Origin: Chelydra serpentina
Lineage: Eukaryota; Chordata; Testudines; Chelydridae
Assembly: GCA_037349315.1 (NCBI GenBank)
Contig: JBAIAC010000019.1
Location: 20,336,501 to 20,400,500, forward strand
DNA: 64,000 nucleotides
Reading direction: 5' to 3'
Below, one piece after another: positions 24,781 through 36,013 of the stretch. The notes under the pieces are model-generated. The model did no database searches, was not told the DNA's origin, and was given only the letters and a program-made list of their open reading frames with translations. Every line of letters starts with the position of its first letter. The first letter of the stretch is position 1. A program made the position numbers and the translations under genes.

Positions 24781-25080
24781 ACCTGGAATTTGGCCAGTAC
24801 ACTAGGATTAAGACGTTATTGCTGTTCAACCGTTTTTCAGTGACCACCAGGTCAGGATCTCAGTTTTATGTCTTATCTGATGTTACTTCCAGCAGCACAA
24901 TGACCACTAGCATTATGTTAGGGCATTGATTCAGTACTGACTCAGAGGGAAAACTCCCATTTTCTGAATCACTAACCATTCCTGCAACACCCTGCATTTT
25001 CCTTGGAGATCTTCCACACAAGCAATGACCAGGCATGACCCTGGGTAGTTTGAGAGATATGTTAGGATCACAGTCCAAAA
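24781..25080 (-). mobile_element. 5S rRNA-headed SINE (SINE3 class)
   Basis: Read on the minus strand from about 25080, the head follows the 3' part of 5S rRNA, including the internal promoter: cagggtcatgcctggtcatt (25030-25049) aligns with the 5S word cagggtcgggcctggttagt, then tggaagatctccaagg follows tgggagaccgcctggg. The body continues with family-typical words, ending with aactgagatcctgacctggt (24846-24865) and the 3' end ctggccaaattcc-like at 24781-24797. SINEs with a 5S head use the type 1 polymerase III promoter. Box elements are mutated here, so this copy is probably silent. Confidence 0.72.
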
Positions 25081-26038
25081 TTGCATGTTTTGTAAACTGC
25101 AGATAAACTCTGTCTTCCCAATTCCAGTATCTAGGAACAATACCACAACAAGAATATCTAGTGTTATGCTTTTCAAAGGCAAGTCTGTTTTCATTTTACC
25201 TGGAATGCTTGCCATACCCACCAGGGACTGTACCTCTCCCTTTGCTTTTAAGTGATGCAATGGCTTGAGGCAGGGTGGTGATGTCAGTTGGATTGGCAGG
25301 TACAGCATAAACAGAAGCAATCCATTAAGGGAGAGGGGGGGAAACTTTTGGAGAAGATTTTAAAAGTTTCCTGGTGGATCAACATCCTTGAGATTAAACA
25401 TTCCCACATGTAAGTTGACATTTTAAAATATAAAACCTATGAAAGATAAGAAGGAAATTATGAGAAATGCAACCGTAAATATTTTGAAGCATGACTTCCT
25501 GGATTATGTGGCAGTTGGCAAAACTTTCAGGGAAAAGATGCATAGAGTGTAATATACTTCTTTGCCTAAAACTTTTGTTCCTGGCCCTTAATATTTTCAT
25601 GTATTAATACTTCCACACCCACATAAAATACCTGAAGTATCATTTGAATGATGCTTTTAATCTCAGCTGTTTTAGATTACTCTTTCAAAAAGTGTCAGTT
25701 TAACAGTCAAAAAAGCACTGTCAAGAAAGATTTATTTTGAAGAGGACAAAACTAAAATAAAATTGAACTTCTATCCCTGTTTGGATGGAGATCATGCCTT
25801 GCTAAGGATCCCCGGGAGGGCTGAATCTAGTGGTCTATCCTGGTTAAGAAAACAAGCAAATGACAGAGTTATACAATACTCAACCAAACACTGCTTTCAA
25901 GATGCAATGTGACAATTACTAGTCAACAGGGAAACACTTTAAAAAAAATAAGGGGTAGCCACGTGATTGAAGCTGGCTGACAGACAGGAAACTCCACTGC
26001 CAACAAGTTTGAGTCCTGCTGGGGTCTTAACAGACCAT
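25081..26038. other. Unannotated non-coding sequence
   Basis: The 129-codon minus-strand frame at 24931-25320 runs into the 5S SINE and is not treated as a gene. Nothing else was recognised. Confidence 0.35.
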
Positions 26039-26140
26039 AGTTTCCCTATTGTGATAAAGGGGTGACACACAGGAATCCTGGAAAGGAGGTTGAATTTTAG
26101 TTTCTGGCCCCCTACTGACCTGACATTGGTCAGGATTACA
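26039..26140 (-). repeat. Left LTR-like direct repeat flanking the gypsy remnant
   Basis: tagtttccct, gataaaggggtgacacacag, and ggaatcctggaaagg here correspond to tagtttccct, aataaaggtgtgacatgcag and gattgctggaaag at 27331-27390. Beyond that a weaker match continues for about 50 bases. The direct orientation and position on either side of a gag remnant suggest LTR pieces, although TG..CA termini are not kept. Confidence 0.45.
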
Positions 26141-26449
26141 AAAGGTTAATACCTCTTTGACTGTAGTGGCCATTATTTCTTGGTTGCAATTGCTGCTGTT
26201 ATGGCACATCTTCCTTTTATTTATGAAAATCCAATGAAAATAAAACATAATACCTGCTAAAAGTAAGAACCACAGACTCATATGGCCAATTAATAAAACA
26301 CACAAATAGAGAGGTCTAGGATGTCAGTCGGAGTAGACAACCTGAGACCCTGGACACAAGAGAGGATTATTCTGCCTCTCATTGGACATCTGTCAGCAAT
26401 TACATTTGATCACACATGTTCAAAAACCAGTTTCTTGTGCAGTTGCCTG

Positions 26450-27318
26450 TTAAGTTGCTGAAGTGGATCCCCACTTTGCACCATCCTTTTGGTGTAATTG
26501 TGCTGTGATACATCAGCATCAGCATCTCTTTTCAAATTGCAAATGTATTAAGAGTTCCAGCAAAGAACTCTGTTTCTGCACCATGGTCAAGAGTTTTGTT
26601 CTCCATCTCTATGCTCATGTAGTTTGCAAATCACTTCTGCAGAATGGTTGCTGTATCTGCACACAAGCCACCATATCCCTTGTGCTGGATGAGTTTGCAT
26701 TGTGTGGTGATTTCCTCTTCTTTTATTGCAAACAAATCTGGTCTCTGTTTGTTTACTCTTCTATTCTGTCTTTATGTCTTGGTGTGCATTTTAATTAGAT
26801 GCGCTTCAGTTCTTTCATTGCTTGTTGACGCTTTCATGTGGGAAGCACAGTTTTCACTAGCCCTGCAAGTATTTACTACTGTTTGCAGATTCAGGTTCAT
26901 TTATCATAGAGATGATTATCAGTTGTACTACTAATAATTTGGTCTCTAATTAATCCATTTGTTAAAAATTCAGATTGCTATGACTTAGCTTTATCGTGTA
27001 GCTCTATTACAGAATGGCCAATTGTCTCACCTGGCAACTAGTTTCTTGTAAAGAAAATTTGTCTTTCCCTAGTGAAATTCTTCATGAAATAGTCCTGAAA
27101 GCTTTGAATCACTTCGTCTAGCTGTTTGTTCTGCCACCAGAATTTACTGTAGAGCTTCAATGCCTCTGAGCTGGGCAGTGTGATGGCCTTCACTCTATCC
27201 AGTTCTTTTCAATACCACTTGGTTCCAGGCAGATTTGGAGTCACTCTGAGCATCTCTTCTAGTTCTCTTCCAGCTTTGCTTCCAGGTTGAATCATTCAGG
27301 TGGCTTCATTAGCTCCAT
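26450..27318 (-). pseudogene. Decayed Ty3/gypsy-type gag polyprotein
   Basis: This decayed gag is not seen as a long open frame. On the minus strand from an ATG at 27318, the reading shows MELMKPPE, then FNLEAKLEEN, EALKLYSKF, and RERQIFFTRN followed across a stop by LPGETIGHSVIELHDKA (PGE at 27027-27035). LIRDQIIS follows near 26931-26957. Further along, at 26730-26626, a 35-codon stretch in one frame keeps the zinc-knuckle layout with PAxG, Cys, NHxA and a final Cys. These are successive hallmarks of vertebrate Ty3/gypsy capsid-nucleocapsid proteins, in the right order and spacing. Several stops and at least one frame change disable it. No protease, RT or integrase remnant was found between the flanking repeats. 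Confidence 0.8.
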
Positions 27319-27328
27319 CTTTGCCAAA

Positions 27329-27442
27329 ATTTAGTTTCCCTCTAACACCATATTAATAAAGGTGTGACATGCAGGATTGCTGGAAAGAGACTGAACTTTA
27401 TTTCCTGACTCTAGTCACGTGATATGGACGGGGTTATAAAAT
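27329..27442 (-). repeat. Right LTR-like direct repeat flanking the gypsy remnant
   Basis: This repeat lies just upstream, on the minus strand, of the gag ATG, where the end of a 5' LTR plus leader is expected. It matches 26039-26140 as described there. Its outer limit to the right is unclear. Confidence 0.45.
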
Positions 27443-29484
27443 ATCCACTGAGTCTCCTGAGCCTACTGTTGCACCCTCTCCCAACCCAGGGATATATTCC
27501 ATGCAGACAGGGATCAGAAATTTTCCTGCACCCTTCCTGCAGTGAGATATCTTGTCTCCCCACACACTCCCAATATGGGGTCATTGTGGTTGGCCTGTTT
27601 TCAGGCTTTTGTTGCAAATTTGTATAGCATGATCATTGGACTGCATGATAGTGCTGATGAGAGTTATATGGCATGCCTAGAGAAGGAGCAAGCTTCCATT
27701 TGTGGTGCCCAGATGGCGTTTTCTTCTATCATCCACTTGGCCAAGTGGTGGTGGTAGTTTTTGGCTTCCACTATAGGTATGAATTGGGTAAAATGGTAAA
27801 ATTGTTCGGGTTATGTTTTGAACATGAAAGGCACTATTTCCAAGCTAGATCCTTGTGAGAGCTTATGCTGTTGATTGCATGGGGGCAGCCACATATCACA
27901 TTGTGATTGGCTAAACGTTGAGCATTGGCCAGAACAATATGAACTAATAGATCTTTTCCACTTCTAATTTCTGTTCTCAAATGAATCTTTGTTACTGCTC
28001 TTAGACATGGAGCCAACTGTTACTCACAACACACCAGATATTTTCTTTTTTGCTGACCTGTAGCTCATCAGAGAAGCTTTCAAAGAAAACAAATATAAAA
28101 CTGAGAGAAACCAAGGGAAGATATGGACTGGCCCACTCATTAATGCTGGAATGTGGAAACTATGAAGACATCATTTTTATTACCAATACTGGAAAGCAAA
28201 GTCACTGAGTGGGCTGGAATACAAGTTATACTACACGCAGTAGTTAAAAAAAACCTGCAAAAATGGGTGTAACCCTGGGCTTCAGTACAACTGGCCTTTC
28301 AGCCCCCACTTGAGATTTGTACATCCCCAGGGGAAACTGTGGTTTGGAATAAGAGTGTGCGTTTAATTTCACTTGGAGAACTTATTGGAGTTGGCACGTC
28401 AAGAAAGAATCTGAAGTATATTTTTTGTCATGGTTAGTGGCCCCTCACCACTATGTTTGATTATTTTGGAATGGGAAAAGTTAAATTCTTATAAAATATT
28501 GATTTACAATTCATGATCATGTAGGTAGGGTGCATAGATTCTGCCAACTTGATCACAGAACTTAAATCTTATTCTAGCTAGTTGCTGTGAGAAAATAAAA
28601 CTAAAATGTAAAAAGCTGAAAACACAGCCCCTGATTGCTTGGGGAATTTTCTTAGTCATACATTATCTTTCCTTGTAGTATAAGATATTTTGTCTCTGCT
28701 GAAACCCATAGCAGAAAACTGGCCTGATACGTTTCCCTAGATTTCTAATCCAGAACAGCCAAATTTATTTTTATCATATGTCTTCTTTTCCCCCCATGCT
28801 ATGTAAAACCTAGGAATACAGAGCAAAGGAGAGAGCTAATTTTAAACCAGCAAGTAACTTCCAGTGGAAGATTTCTTCAGTTACGTTCATTAAAACTACT
28901 CTGGGTGCTTTTATAAAGATGTAGGTGCCTCCAAATATAACAGGAGTAGATGCCAAGTTGGTAGGTTGAATATTTTCCTAGCAGACACATTACTTTAACC
29001 ACAGAGCTGGTGGTTTTTGTCTTGACATTCAGTTCAACATTTCTGGAAGTACAAGGCTGTATCTTCAGAAACCATTTGTGAAGAGTTGCTGTTTCAAAAT
29101 CGATTGCCGCATAAAAGTATATGTGTGTGGTGATGGAGTGGTAATGAGAAATATCTTAGGGGAAATGGGGGCATTGATACTTTGTTACTCCAGAATCTTT
29201 ATCTTATGTTCCTTAATCCTCCCTATATTTTAATATACATTTTTGTCTGTTTCTCTCTCATTCTAACTCTGGATGAGAATTTAACTTTTAACACAGTAAA
29301 TGTATGGGTTTTTTCCCCAGACCTTTCTTAGTCCATGTAGCATCTTTGTTTTTGTTTTCAACACATCTTTGAACCTATTCTGCTTAACTCTGTTCTAGTG
29401 GAATACATAGAAATTGAGTTCCCAGGCTGAAAGCTCAGAATGAAGAATGACTGAATGTATGTGTATGCATATATACATTACATA
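27443..29484. other. Unannotated non-coding sequence
   Basis: About 2 kb with nothing named. Part of 27443-27800 could be more of the gypsy LTR, but I cannot show it. Confidence 0.35.
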
Positions 29485-29486
29485 TA

Positions 29487-29605
29487 GGGTGACCAGACAG
29501 CAAGTGTGAAAAATCAGGACGGGGGTGTGGGGTAATAGAAGCCTATATAAGAAAAAGACCCCAAAATCGGGACTGTTCCTATAAAATCAGGACATCTGGT
29601 CACCC
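29487..29605. mobile_element. 119-bp MITE with TA target duplication
   Basis: gggtgaccagacagc at the left and gacatctggtcaccc at the right are inverted repeats, flanked by TA at 29485-29486 and 29606-29607. TA flanks point to the Tc1/mariner-type target. The body contains tataagaaaaagacccc, typical of a very abundant turtle MITE. It sits in an ATATAC-rich patch. Confidence 0.75.
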
Positions 29606-29698
29606 TAATTACATATGTGTATATATGTATGCGTATAATAGCTATAGATGGGTGCATAAATATATTTTATAAAGACCACTGAGTAGACTTTAGATTAT

Positions 29699-29713
29699 GT
29701 AACCTGACAGATT
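29699..29713 (+). repeat. Left 15-bp target-site duplication
   Basis: gtaacctgacagatt is identical to 30596-30610. Confidence 0.85.
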
Positions 29714-30228
29714 GGCTGGGTATACCGCAAGAAGGACAGGAGACTTGTTATGGGTTTTAATCAGGCTGCAGTTTTATTATATAGATGTCTGGGACTACCC
29801 TGCAGATAAAGTGTACAATGTAGGCAAATCCATGCTTATTCAAATCAATTCTCCGGGGCTTCCACCAGCCCCCCTTTGTTTCCGTCCAGGTCCCCCAGCC
29901 GACCCATGGCTTGGACCTTACCATCCACCAGCCTCATAAGACATGGGGAACTAGATACTAGTTTAGTATCCTAGTAAGTACCCTTACACCTTTGTGTCAA
30001 CTGTCTGTAATGGGCCATCTTGACTATCACTTCAAAAGTTTCTTTTCCCTGCTGATAATAGTTCCTTTCAATTAATTAGCCTTTTACAGTTGGTATGGTT
30101 ACTTCCACCTTTTCATGTTTCTTTGTATAAATATATAAATATTTGCTTACTGCATGTTCCATTCCATGCATCTGATGAAGTGAGCTGTTGCCCACGAAAG
30201 CTTATGCTGAAATAAATGTGTTAGTCTC

Positions 30229-30231
30229 TAA
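30229..30231 (+). repeat. TAA target duplication, left side of nested MITE
   Basis: TAA precedes the element; the right partner at 30536-30538 reads TGA, one substitution away. Confidence 0.55.
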
Positions 30232-30535
30232 GGGTATGTCTACACTACCCACTAGATCGGCGGGTAGTGATCGATCTATCGGGGATCAATCTATCGCGTC
30301 TAGTGTAGATGCGGATAAATCGATCCCCGATTGTTCTGCCGTCGACTCCAGAACTCCACCACGGTGAGAGGCGGAAGCGGAGTCGATGGGGAAGCGGCGG
30401 CCGTTGATCCCGCGCTGCGAGGACGCGAAGTAAGTGAATTTAAGTCGATTTAAGATACGTCGACTTCAGCTACGCTATTCTCGTAGTGAAGTTGCGTATC
30501 TTAGATCGATCCCCCCCACTAGTGTAGACCAGGTC
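30232..30535. mobile_element. PIF/Harbinger-like MITE nested in the 29714-30595 insertion
   Basis: The left end gggtatgtctacact and the right end agtgtagaccaggtc share nine inverted bases over a 15-base span. Removing the element restores the host repeat word tagtctctaaggtgccac, so the insertion is clean and leaves a 3-bp TWA-type duplication. The 304-bp body is CpG-rich, with cgatctatcggggatcaatc, tcgactccagaactccac and tacgtcgacttcagctacgc. It is younger than the element that hosts it. Confidence 0.78.
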
Positions 30536-30595
30536 TGAGGTGCCACAAGTATTCCTTTTCTTTTTGCTGACACAGAATAACGCGGCTACTACTCT

Positions 30596-30610
30596 GTAAC
30601 CTGACAGATT
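30596..30610 (+). repeat. Right 15-bp target-site duplication
   Basis: gtaacctgacagatt, partner of 29699-29713. Confidence 0.85.
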
Positions 30611-30839
30611 ATTTTCAAACAATAGCTAAGTGTGGTGCCTTTATTTATTATGCTATTGGCTTGGTCAATGCTCCACCTATCTTTATCTTCTTTCATGGTC
30701 TATGTCTGGAACAGCATTACTGACCCTGTTTGCTATGTCTTTGCTAAGTCCCATCTCAGAACTCATTCCTTCAAGTAATTTTTCATGACCAAAAATCTTC
30801 AGTGCCCCCCCCGCCCCCCCCCATTCATAAAGTTTCTCT

Positions 30840-30966
30840 ATTCAGAAAAGCACTTAAGCATGTTCTCATGTAATAAAGTCCATGAACAATAAGCGCATAC
30901 TTAAGTGCCATCCTAAATGGGGATGGATTTAAACATAAAGCTAAATGCTTTCCTGAATTGGGGCCT
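30840..30966. mobile_element. Palindromic MITE, AAGCACTTAAGCATG family, copy 3
   Basis: attcagaaaagcacttaagc at the left and aaatgctttcctgaattggg at the right pair imperfectly. The family resembles the copies near 22.1 and 23.6 kb. Confidence 0.6.
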
Positions 30967-31044
30967 GGGAGCTTTGGCTGCTTAATTGTTATGGAAATCA
31001 GGCAGCTCATTTTGGTGCCTAACTTTAGGCCTACTTGTCCCAAT

Positions 31045-31162
31045 TTGTGTGTCTGTGTCTGTGTCTGTGTCTGTGTCTGTGTCTGTGTCTGTGTCTGTGT
31101 CTGTGTCTGTGTCTGTGTCTGTGTCTGTGTCTGTGTCTGTGTCTGTGTCTGTGTCTGTGTCT

Positions 31163-31195
<33 letters not shown>
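31045..31195 (+). repeat. (TGTGTC)n hexanucleotide tract followed by (TG)n
   Basis: About 20 perfect TGTGTC units run to about 31170, then about 12 TG units. Open frames crossing it on both strands are artefacts of the tract. Confidence 0.95.
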
Positions 31196-31198
<3 letters not shown>

Positions 31199-32719
31199 TG
31201 AAACTGTGTAATTCACAAGTCTTGTGGATTAATCTCATAAGTGACTTCATGAGCCTATTGTCCCTGGGTGGTTATCTCTACCTGATGCTCTTGTTTGGAT
31301 TGATGATCCAATCCTGCAGTCTGATCCACCTAGAATGCAGGATTGCAGTCTGAGGCTCTGGGGCAAAAGCTATTTCATTAACCACTTTAGGGAGGCAAAA
31401 CATAAATAATACATAAGGAAGGAAAGAACAATATAAGTAATGAAGAAAAACCAGGAGTATTTCTGATTGGGTCTGAGATTTTTTCCCTGCCTCATCCTGC
31501 TAAGTAAAATATCAGGTTCTGAAATTAAGTACACAAAGGCCCGTCAGCCTTTCAAAGGAAGATGAATGTTCACTACAACCCTAATATTTATTAACAATTA
31601 AAGTGCTATATACATCAATACAGGCTATCTTAATAAAATATATTTGGTTCAAATCTATGTTTGAAGTCTATGGCTGTACTGTTAAACTAGACGTTCTATC
31701 ACAAGAGTTCAACCCTTTGTGCTTTATATATGTGGAACTAAAGTTTTAGGTCAAACTTTTTTATTCTTTTTGATCTGGCTAAAAACTAGAATGCATCAAC
31801 CCTTGTACATAATTAGAAAATTCCCTGTGAAAATGAAGATTGCTAGGAGTAGCATCTTTGTTAAACTCTAGCTAGACCAAACTAGTTCCAGACTGCTCAG
31901 ATACTGAGCACATTGGTCTTATGACTATGTGCAGTCTAAATTGATCTCTGAGCCTAGCAAAGGGAAAGAGTTAAGCCTGCTTTGCTCTTCTCGTTGGCAG
32001 AAAGTTTGCAGTTTAAAATTACATACTGACTCTGGTGTAGAGACGCAAGAAATTATAGAGCAGACACTGTCCAGGACAACGTATAATTTAAAATGTACTA
32101 AAGAATGTATACCACATGGCAAAGTAAGTGAAGTGCTTCTTCAAATATAAGTGTTTTGCATAGAAAGGCTGTAATTATCCACTCCTAGGGAAATGTTTGC
32201 ATTCATTCTAAATCAATATTTACTATTCATCTCTTGTGTTCAACAAAACAAGGATTTAACATTTTTTTTTATTTTAATGAGGTACTAAGACTACAATAAT
32301 TCTACAATGTAATTGTCTTGATACGAAATATTGCTAAATTGTGTTGCTATTTCTGGAAGGAGCAGTTTTTAAAAGGAGGGGATATCCCTATTTGTGAAAT
32401 GTTACTACAGTAACATACAATTCAGACTCAGCCAAGCAGGGAGACTCACCAGTTTCAAAGAGAAGTTAAGCTGCCTTGCTGTTAAGGCCCTTAACTAGGA
32501 TCATTCGGGTGAGTCTTTTGTCTCTCTCTCCCCCCCACCAACACTGCCACCACAACCCTTCCTGAAAATATGGAGCTCTTTATAATTATTTCTTTTCAGA
32601 TGGTGTCAACAGCAACAACAACAACAAAAGGATATAATTATTTTTTCTGGAGTTAGGATTTTTTTCCAGCCCCTTTTTTTACTCCCCTGCTGAAAGACTG
32701 TGAATGGTGAACAGTAACG
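31196..32719. other. Unannotated non-coding sequence
   Basis: Nothing recognised. Confidence 0.35.
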
Positions 32720-32777
32720 GGGCCAGATTCTTCTCTTATTCACACTGGTGTTAATGGAGTGGCTCCAGATGTATACC
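32720..32777. mobile_element. Short palindromic MITE-like fragment
   Basis: ggccagattcttctcttatt and gagtggctccagatgtatac are the two edges of the GCCAGATTCT..TTACACC foldback type. Related fragments are at 42064, 47500 and 60541. Confidence 0.45.
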
Positions 32778-33420
32778 TCTATCTGAGGAGAACTAGGACA
32801 TTTTTTTTTCTTGTTTTAGAGTGACACTGGCATTCCATCCATTTGGTATTTTGAAGGTGTCGCTCTGAATGAAAAAATTTTGTTTATATGTTATCCAAGG
32901 AAGAAATAGTGAAGTAAATGGCCTTTGTACTACCATATAGGAACTATAGGAATAGCAGCACAGATCCTCCCTCCATTAAAATCTTGGTGCTGACTATAGG
33001 AAATGACTATGTCTCAAAAAGGTTGGAAATTTAACATGGGGTTGAATAAGCATTACCTGAACCCTTGACTCTGCAAAAATGAGCTGGAAACTTTGAAATA
33101 ATAGCCTTTCCTATAAGTATTTCAGTTCATTGGTCCTGGTTCAAAAATGGAAATGAAATAAATGTACCTGAATGTTTCACAATCTTTTTAAAAGCCCCAT
33201 AACTTCTCTGTGTGAGTAATTTACAACTCAGATATTCCCTTTCTTTGCAGTGCAATAATATTCCACTATAGCATTCCACTCAATCAGTCGCCCTACCATG
33301 GTGATATCACAATTAAATAAAGAATATACACTAGTATTTAAGTACTTTGCTGCCTGTGTGTACCTGACATTCCTTAAGACATATATTTGAGACCACTGCC
33401 GCTCATGCTGACTAATGTTG
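32778..33420. other. Unannotated non-coding sequence
   Basis: Nothing recognised. Confidence 0.35.
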
Positions 33421-33603
33421 TTTCATTGTTTCCTTGTATTCTCCTGTCTCTCTGTCTGTGTCCATCTGTTTTCTGTTATGCTTAGATTGTAAACTCTTTG
33501 TGACCGGGACTGGTTTTCTGTGTTTGTACAGTGCCTAGCACAATGGGGTCCTGGTCCATGGCTCAGGCTCTTACGCATTACAATACAATTAATAAATAAT
33601 AAC
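33421..33603 (+). mobile_element. SINE 3' domain (5'-truncated)
   Basis: ttagattgtaaactctttgt, tgtttgtacagtgcctagca and caatggggtcctggtccatg match the tail domain of the tRNA-headed SINE at 13065, and it ends with aataaataata. The tRNA head is missing. Confidence 0.8.
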
Positions 33604-34873
33604 ATCCAGTCCTCTAACTTTTTTAAAAAAACATCAGTCATGTATGTGTGGTATTGAAGTGGCTACATCTCAGAATTCTCTGTCTGAAAAACTTACTGCT
33701 CATAAGGAATTTATTTTGCCTGTCCTGCCACAAAACTCCAGGACTTAAAGATGCCAAGGGTATTGACCCCCAGTTTGTCCAAGACAAATCTTCAAGTATA
33801 TGCATAGGACACAGCGTTAAAGTGATCAGAGGACAGCAGTGGGCCTTAGGAAAACACACAGTTGAATCAAATCATATCAATTGGAAACACTTTATGTAGG
33901 AATATCAATCTTTTAAATCCTTTTCTTCTCTTTTATGGTTGCTAATGTTGCCCACCATTTAAAAGGTTCTGATCCTTCTGGCCCAATGGGAAATATCTCT
34001 TCCTGCTGCTATAATTCAAGACATTAGCACAGACCTTTGAGTGAATACAAACTTGTATTCGAGTGGATAATTCTGTATATTTTTTTCTACAAAGAAATTT
34101 TGGAGTCGTTCGTGTCCAAGAAAATCACTCACGTAAACGGGGTGAATAGTCCTGAGAGAAGAGCAATCTCTTTCTGCAGGAAATGATATTGTAACTGGTG
34201 TTTTAATTCTCAAGATATTTCACTCTCAACACGCAGGGCAACAAAAGGCTATATAGTGCCTAATCATTCAACAGTGATCCTGTGAGAAAGCAGAAGGTTA
34301 AGAGCAAGTTCCTAAAGTCTCTAAAATCAATGGGACACTAGAATGAGAACTGAAGTGTACCAGAAGGGACCTCTTGAGGGTCATTAAAAAAAAAGCAGAA
34401 ACTGATTATGAACAGAGCTTTTACCCAAAGAACTGGAGGGGGCCAGCAAAACCATTCTACTGCACTCCAGTTAAATGTCTAATAGTGGAGACATTTTCTA
34501 CACAGCCCATAAAGGATAATGAGGAGGGCTTTGATAGCTTTAGAGAGAGTTGTTCTGTCACTGTTCACAAAAAGATCTAAGCATATATTAGCAGAGAATG
34601 CATGTAATCACAGAAAGGGAAGATGTTAGCTGAATACTGTGGATTTCATCTCTGTGATGTGGTTAATCTATTATACATGAGAAAAATAGCATCAGCCAAA
34701 CATTAAGGTGCAAATAGGAGCAGAGGAAAGCAATGAAATTCTGGGTTAAGGCTACACTCAATGATCTCACCTAAAGGTAACTAGGTATTTGTAAAGAGTT
34801 GGAAATGATGGGTGATTTTACATACACTGGACAAGATTCAGATCTTACCTACTCTAGAGCAAATGAGAAATAA
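33604..34873. other. Unannotated non-coding sequence
   Basis: No recognised feature; frames of 60-83 codons have no signature. Confidence 0.35.
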
Positions 34874-34945
34874 GGTTCTGATCTAAAGGCCATTGAAGTT
34901 AATGGATGTTTTCTATCAATTTAAGTGGGGTTCACATCAGGCCCT
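34874..34945. mobile_element. Short palindromic MITE-like repeat
   Basis: gttctgatctaaaggccatt and gtggggttcacatcaggccc form degraded inverted ends around cattgaagttaatgg. Confidence 0.5.
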
Positions 34946-34984
34946 AACTGCATTCCAGTTAACTTTTCTGATGGGAAAACTGTG

Positions 34985-35195
34985 TGATTTAATGGTTCAA
35001 TCATGGTACCAGCAGTCGGGAGGTTTGAGTTTTCTTCCTGTTTCTGCCACTGACTGTCTGTGAGTAAGTCACTCCCTTGTTCTTCTCATTTCCCCTATCA
35101 TGCTTTCCTACCTCACTGGGATATTGTGAAGAATATTTGTGAAGAACTTTGAGACCATTGAAGGAAGGTTCTATAAAAGTGAAAAGCATGATATT
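34985..35195 (+). mobile_element. tRNA-headed SINE, head and body
   Basis: gtgatttaatggttcaatca (head), tctgccactgactgtctgtg, agtaagtcactcccttgttc and gaactttgagaccattgaag (CORE body), ending at tataaaagtgaaaagcatg. It is diverged but in the right order. Confidence 0.75.
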
Positions 35196-36013
35196 TTTCT
35201 TATGTGTCATAGTTATTCAGAACAAAGGAGTCAGTTGAAGATGAAGTGAAGACCATTACTACTAGTTCTAGTCTTAATGTTGCTTAACACAGAATAGACT
35301 ATGAAATTATTTAGGGCCAGATTTTTCCTGTTAGGGCAGCCCTTCTTTGGGGGCAGTACAGTGCTCCACAATGTGTACATGTACTGCAGCATTGCTTTGG
35401 TAAGAGCAGTATGTTCTGCAATCTGTGGTGGTTACCAAGGCACTCACCTGGTATCATCATGGGTGCGTGGTTACGCTGGTAGACTGTATTTGTGCCTTTG
35501 GACTAAGGAACACTTCCATTTGGGAAAACAATCAAACTCCTCCCTGATTAGAATTGTATGAGTTCTTCCTTTGCTAGTGTAACTAGCTGTGGATTTTTCC
35601 AACACTGCTGAACTTGAGTAGAAATGGTCTAGATTTTTTTTTTAAGGATCACTCGTAGGTGGATAAAGTGAACCTAAGTCAATCTAATGGTGTTGCACCA
35701 AAATCGTGCAACATTTTGGCATTGCTTGTTGTCGATTACTGATTACCCTCAAATACAAAATTTGCAGGGAAAATCAGATGGTGAGAATGCATACAAATGC
35801 ATACAAATTAAACCCTCTGAAATGTAAAACATCCAAACAAATTGAAATCCATTTAACATTATGAAAAAACTCCAGACCTTAAAAAATGGGACAGTCACAC
35901 AGTAAATAGCAGACCAGAGTTTTTCTACGTATGTGCCAAATTCTACCCTGTCTTTTACCTCATGCAATGGGACTGTAAGGAGTGTAAGTCAGATCAGAAT
36001 TGGTCCCTATTTT
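35196..36013. other. Unannotated non-coding sequence
   Basis: Nothing recognised. Confidence 0.35.

Larger units (their letters stand above)
29714..30595 (+). mobile_element. LINE-mobilised insertion with perfect 15-bp duplications
   Basis: This 882-bp insert is bounded by identical 15-bp direct repeats, the mark of target-primed retrotransposition. Its 3' half belongs to a dispersed family recognisable by gatgaagtgagctgttgccc (30175-30194), acgaaagcttatgct, and after an interruption ggtgccacaagtattccttt and gcggctactactct. Shorter relatives lie at 39735 and 51819. The 5' half (29714-30000) includes a CCCCCAGCC-rich stretch whose family I cannot name. It has no poly(A) tail and no coding signature. 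A Harbinger-like MITE sits inside. Confidence 0.75.

Noticed and set aside
24931..25320. 129-codon minus-strand frame containing LDTGIGKTE, which recalls a retropepsin DTG motif
   Set aside because: The rest of the frame has no protease flap or flanking blocks, and its lower third lies inside the 5S-derived SINE. DTG alone is too short to support a call.
30825..31353. Frames of 130-140 codons with HT, QT, CV or SV repeats
   Set aside because: They are direct translations of the TGTGTC tract in several frames and strands.
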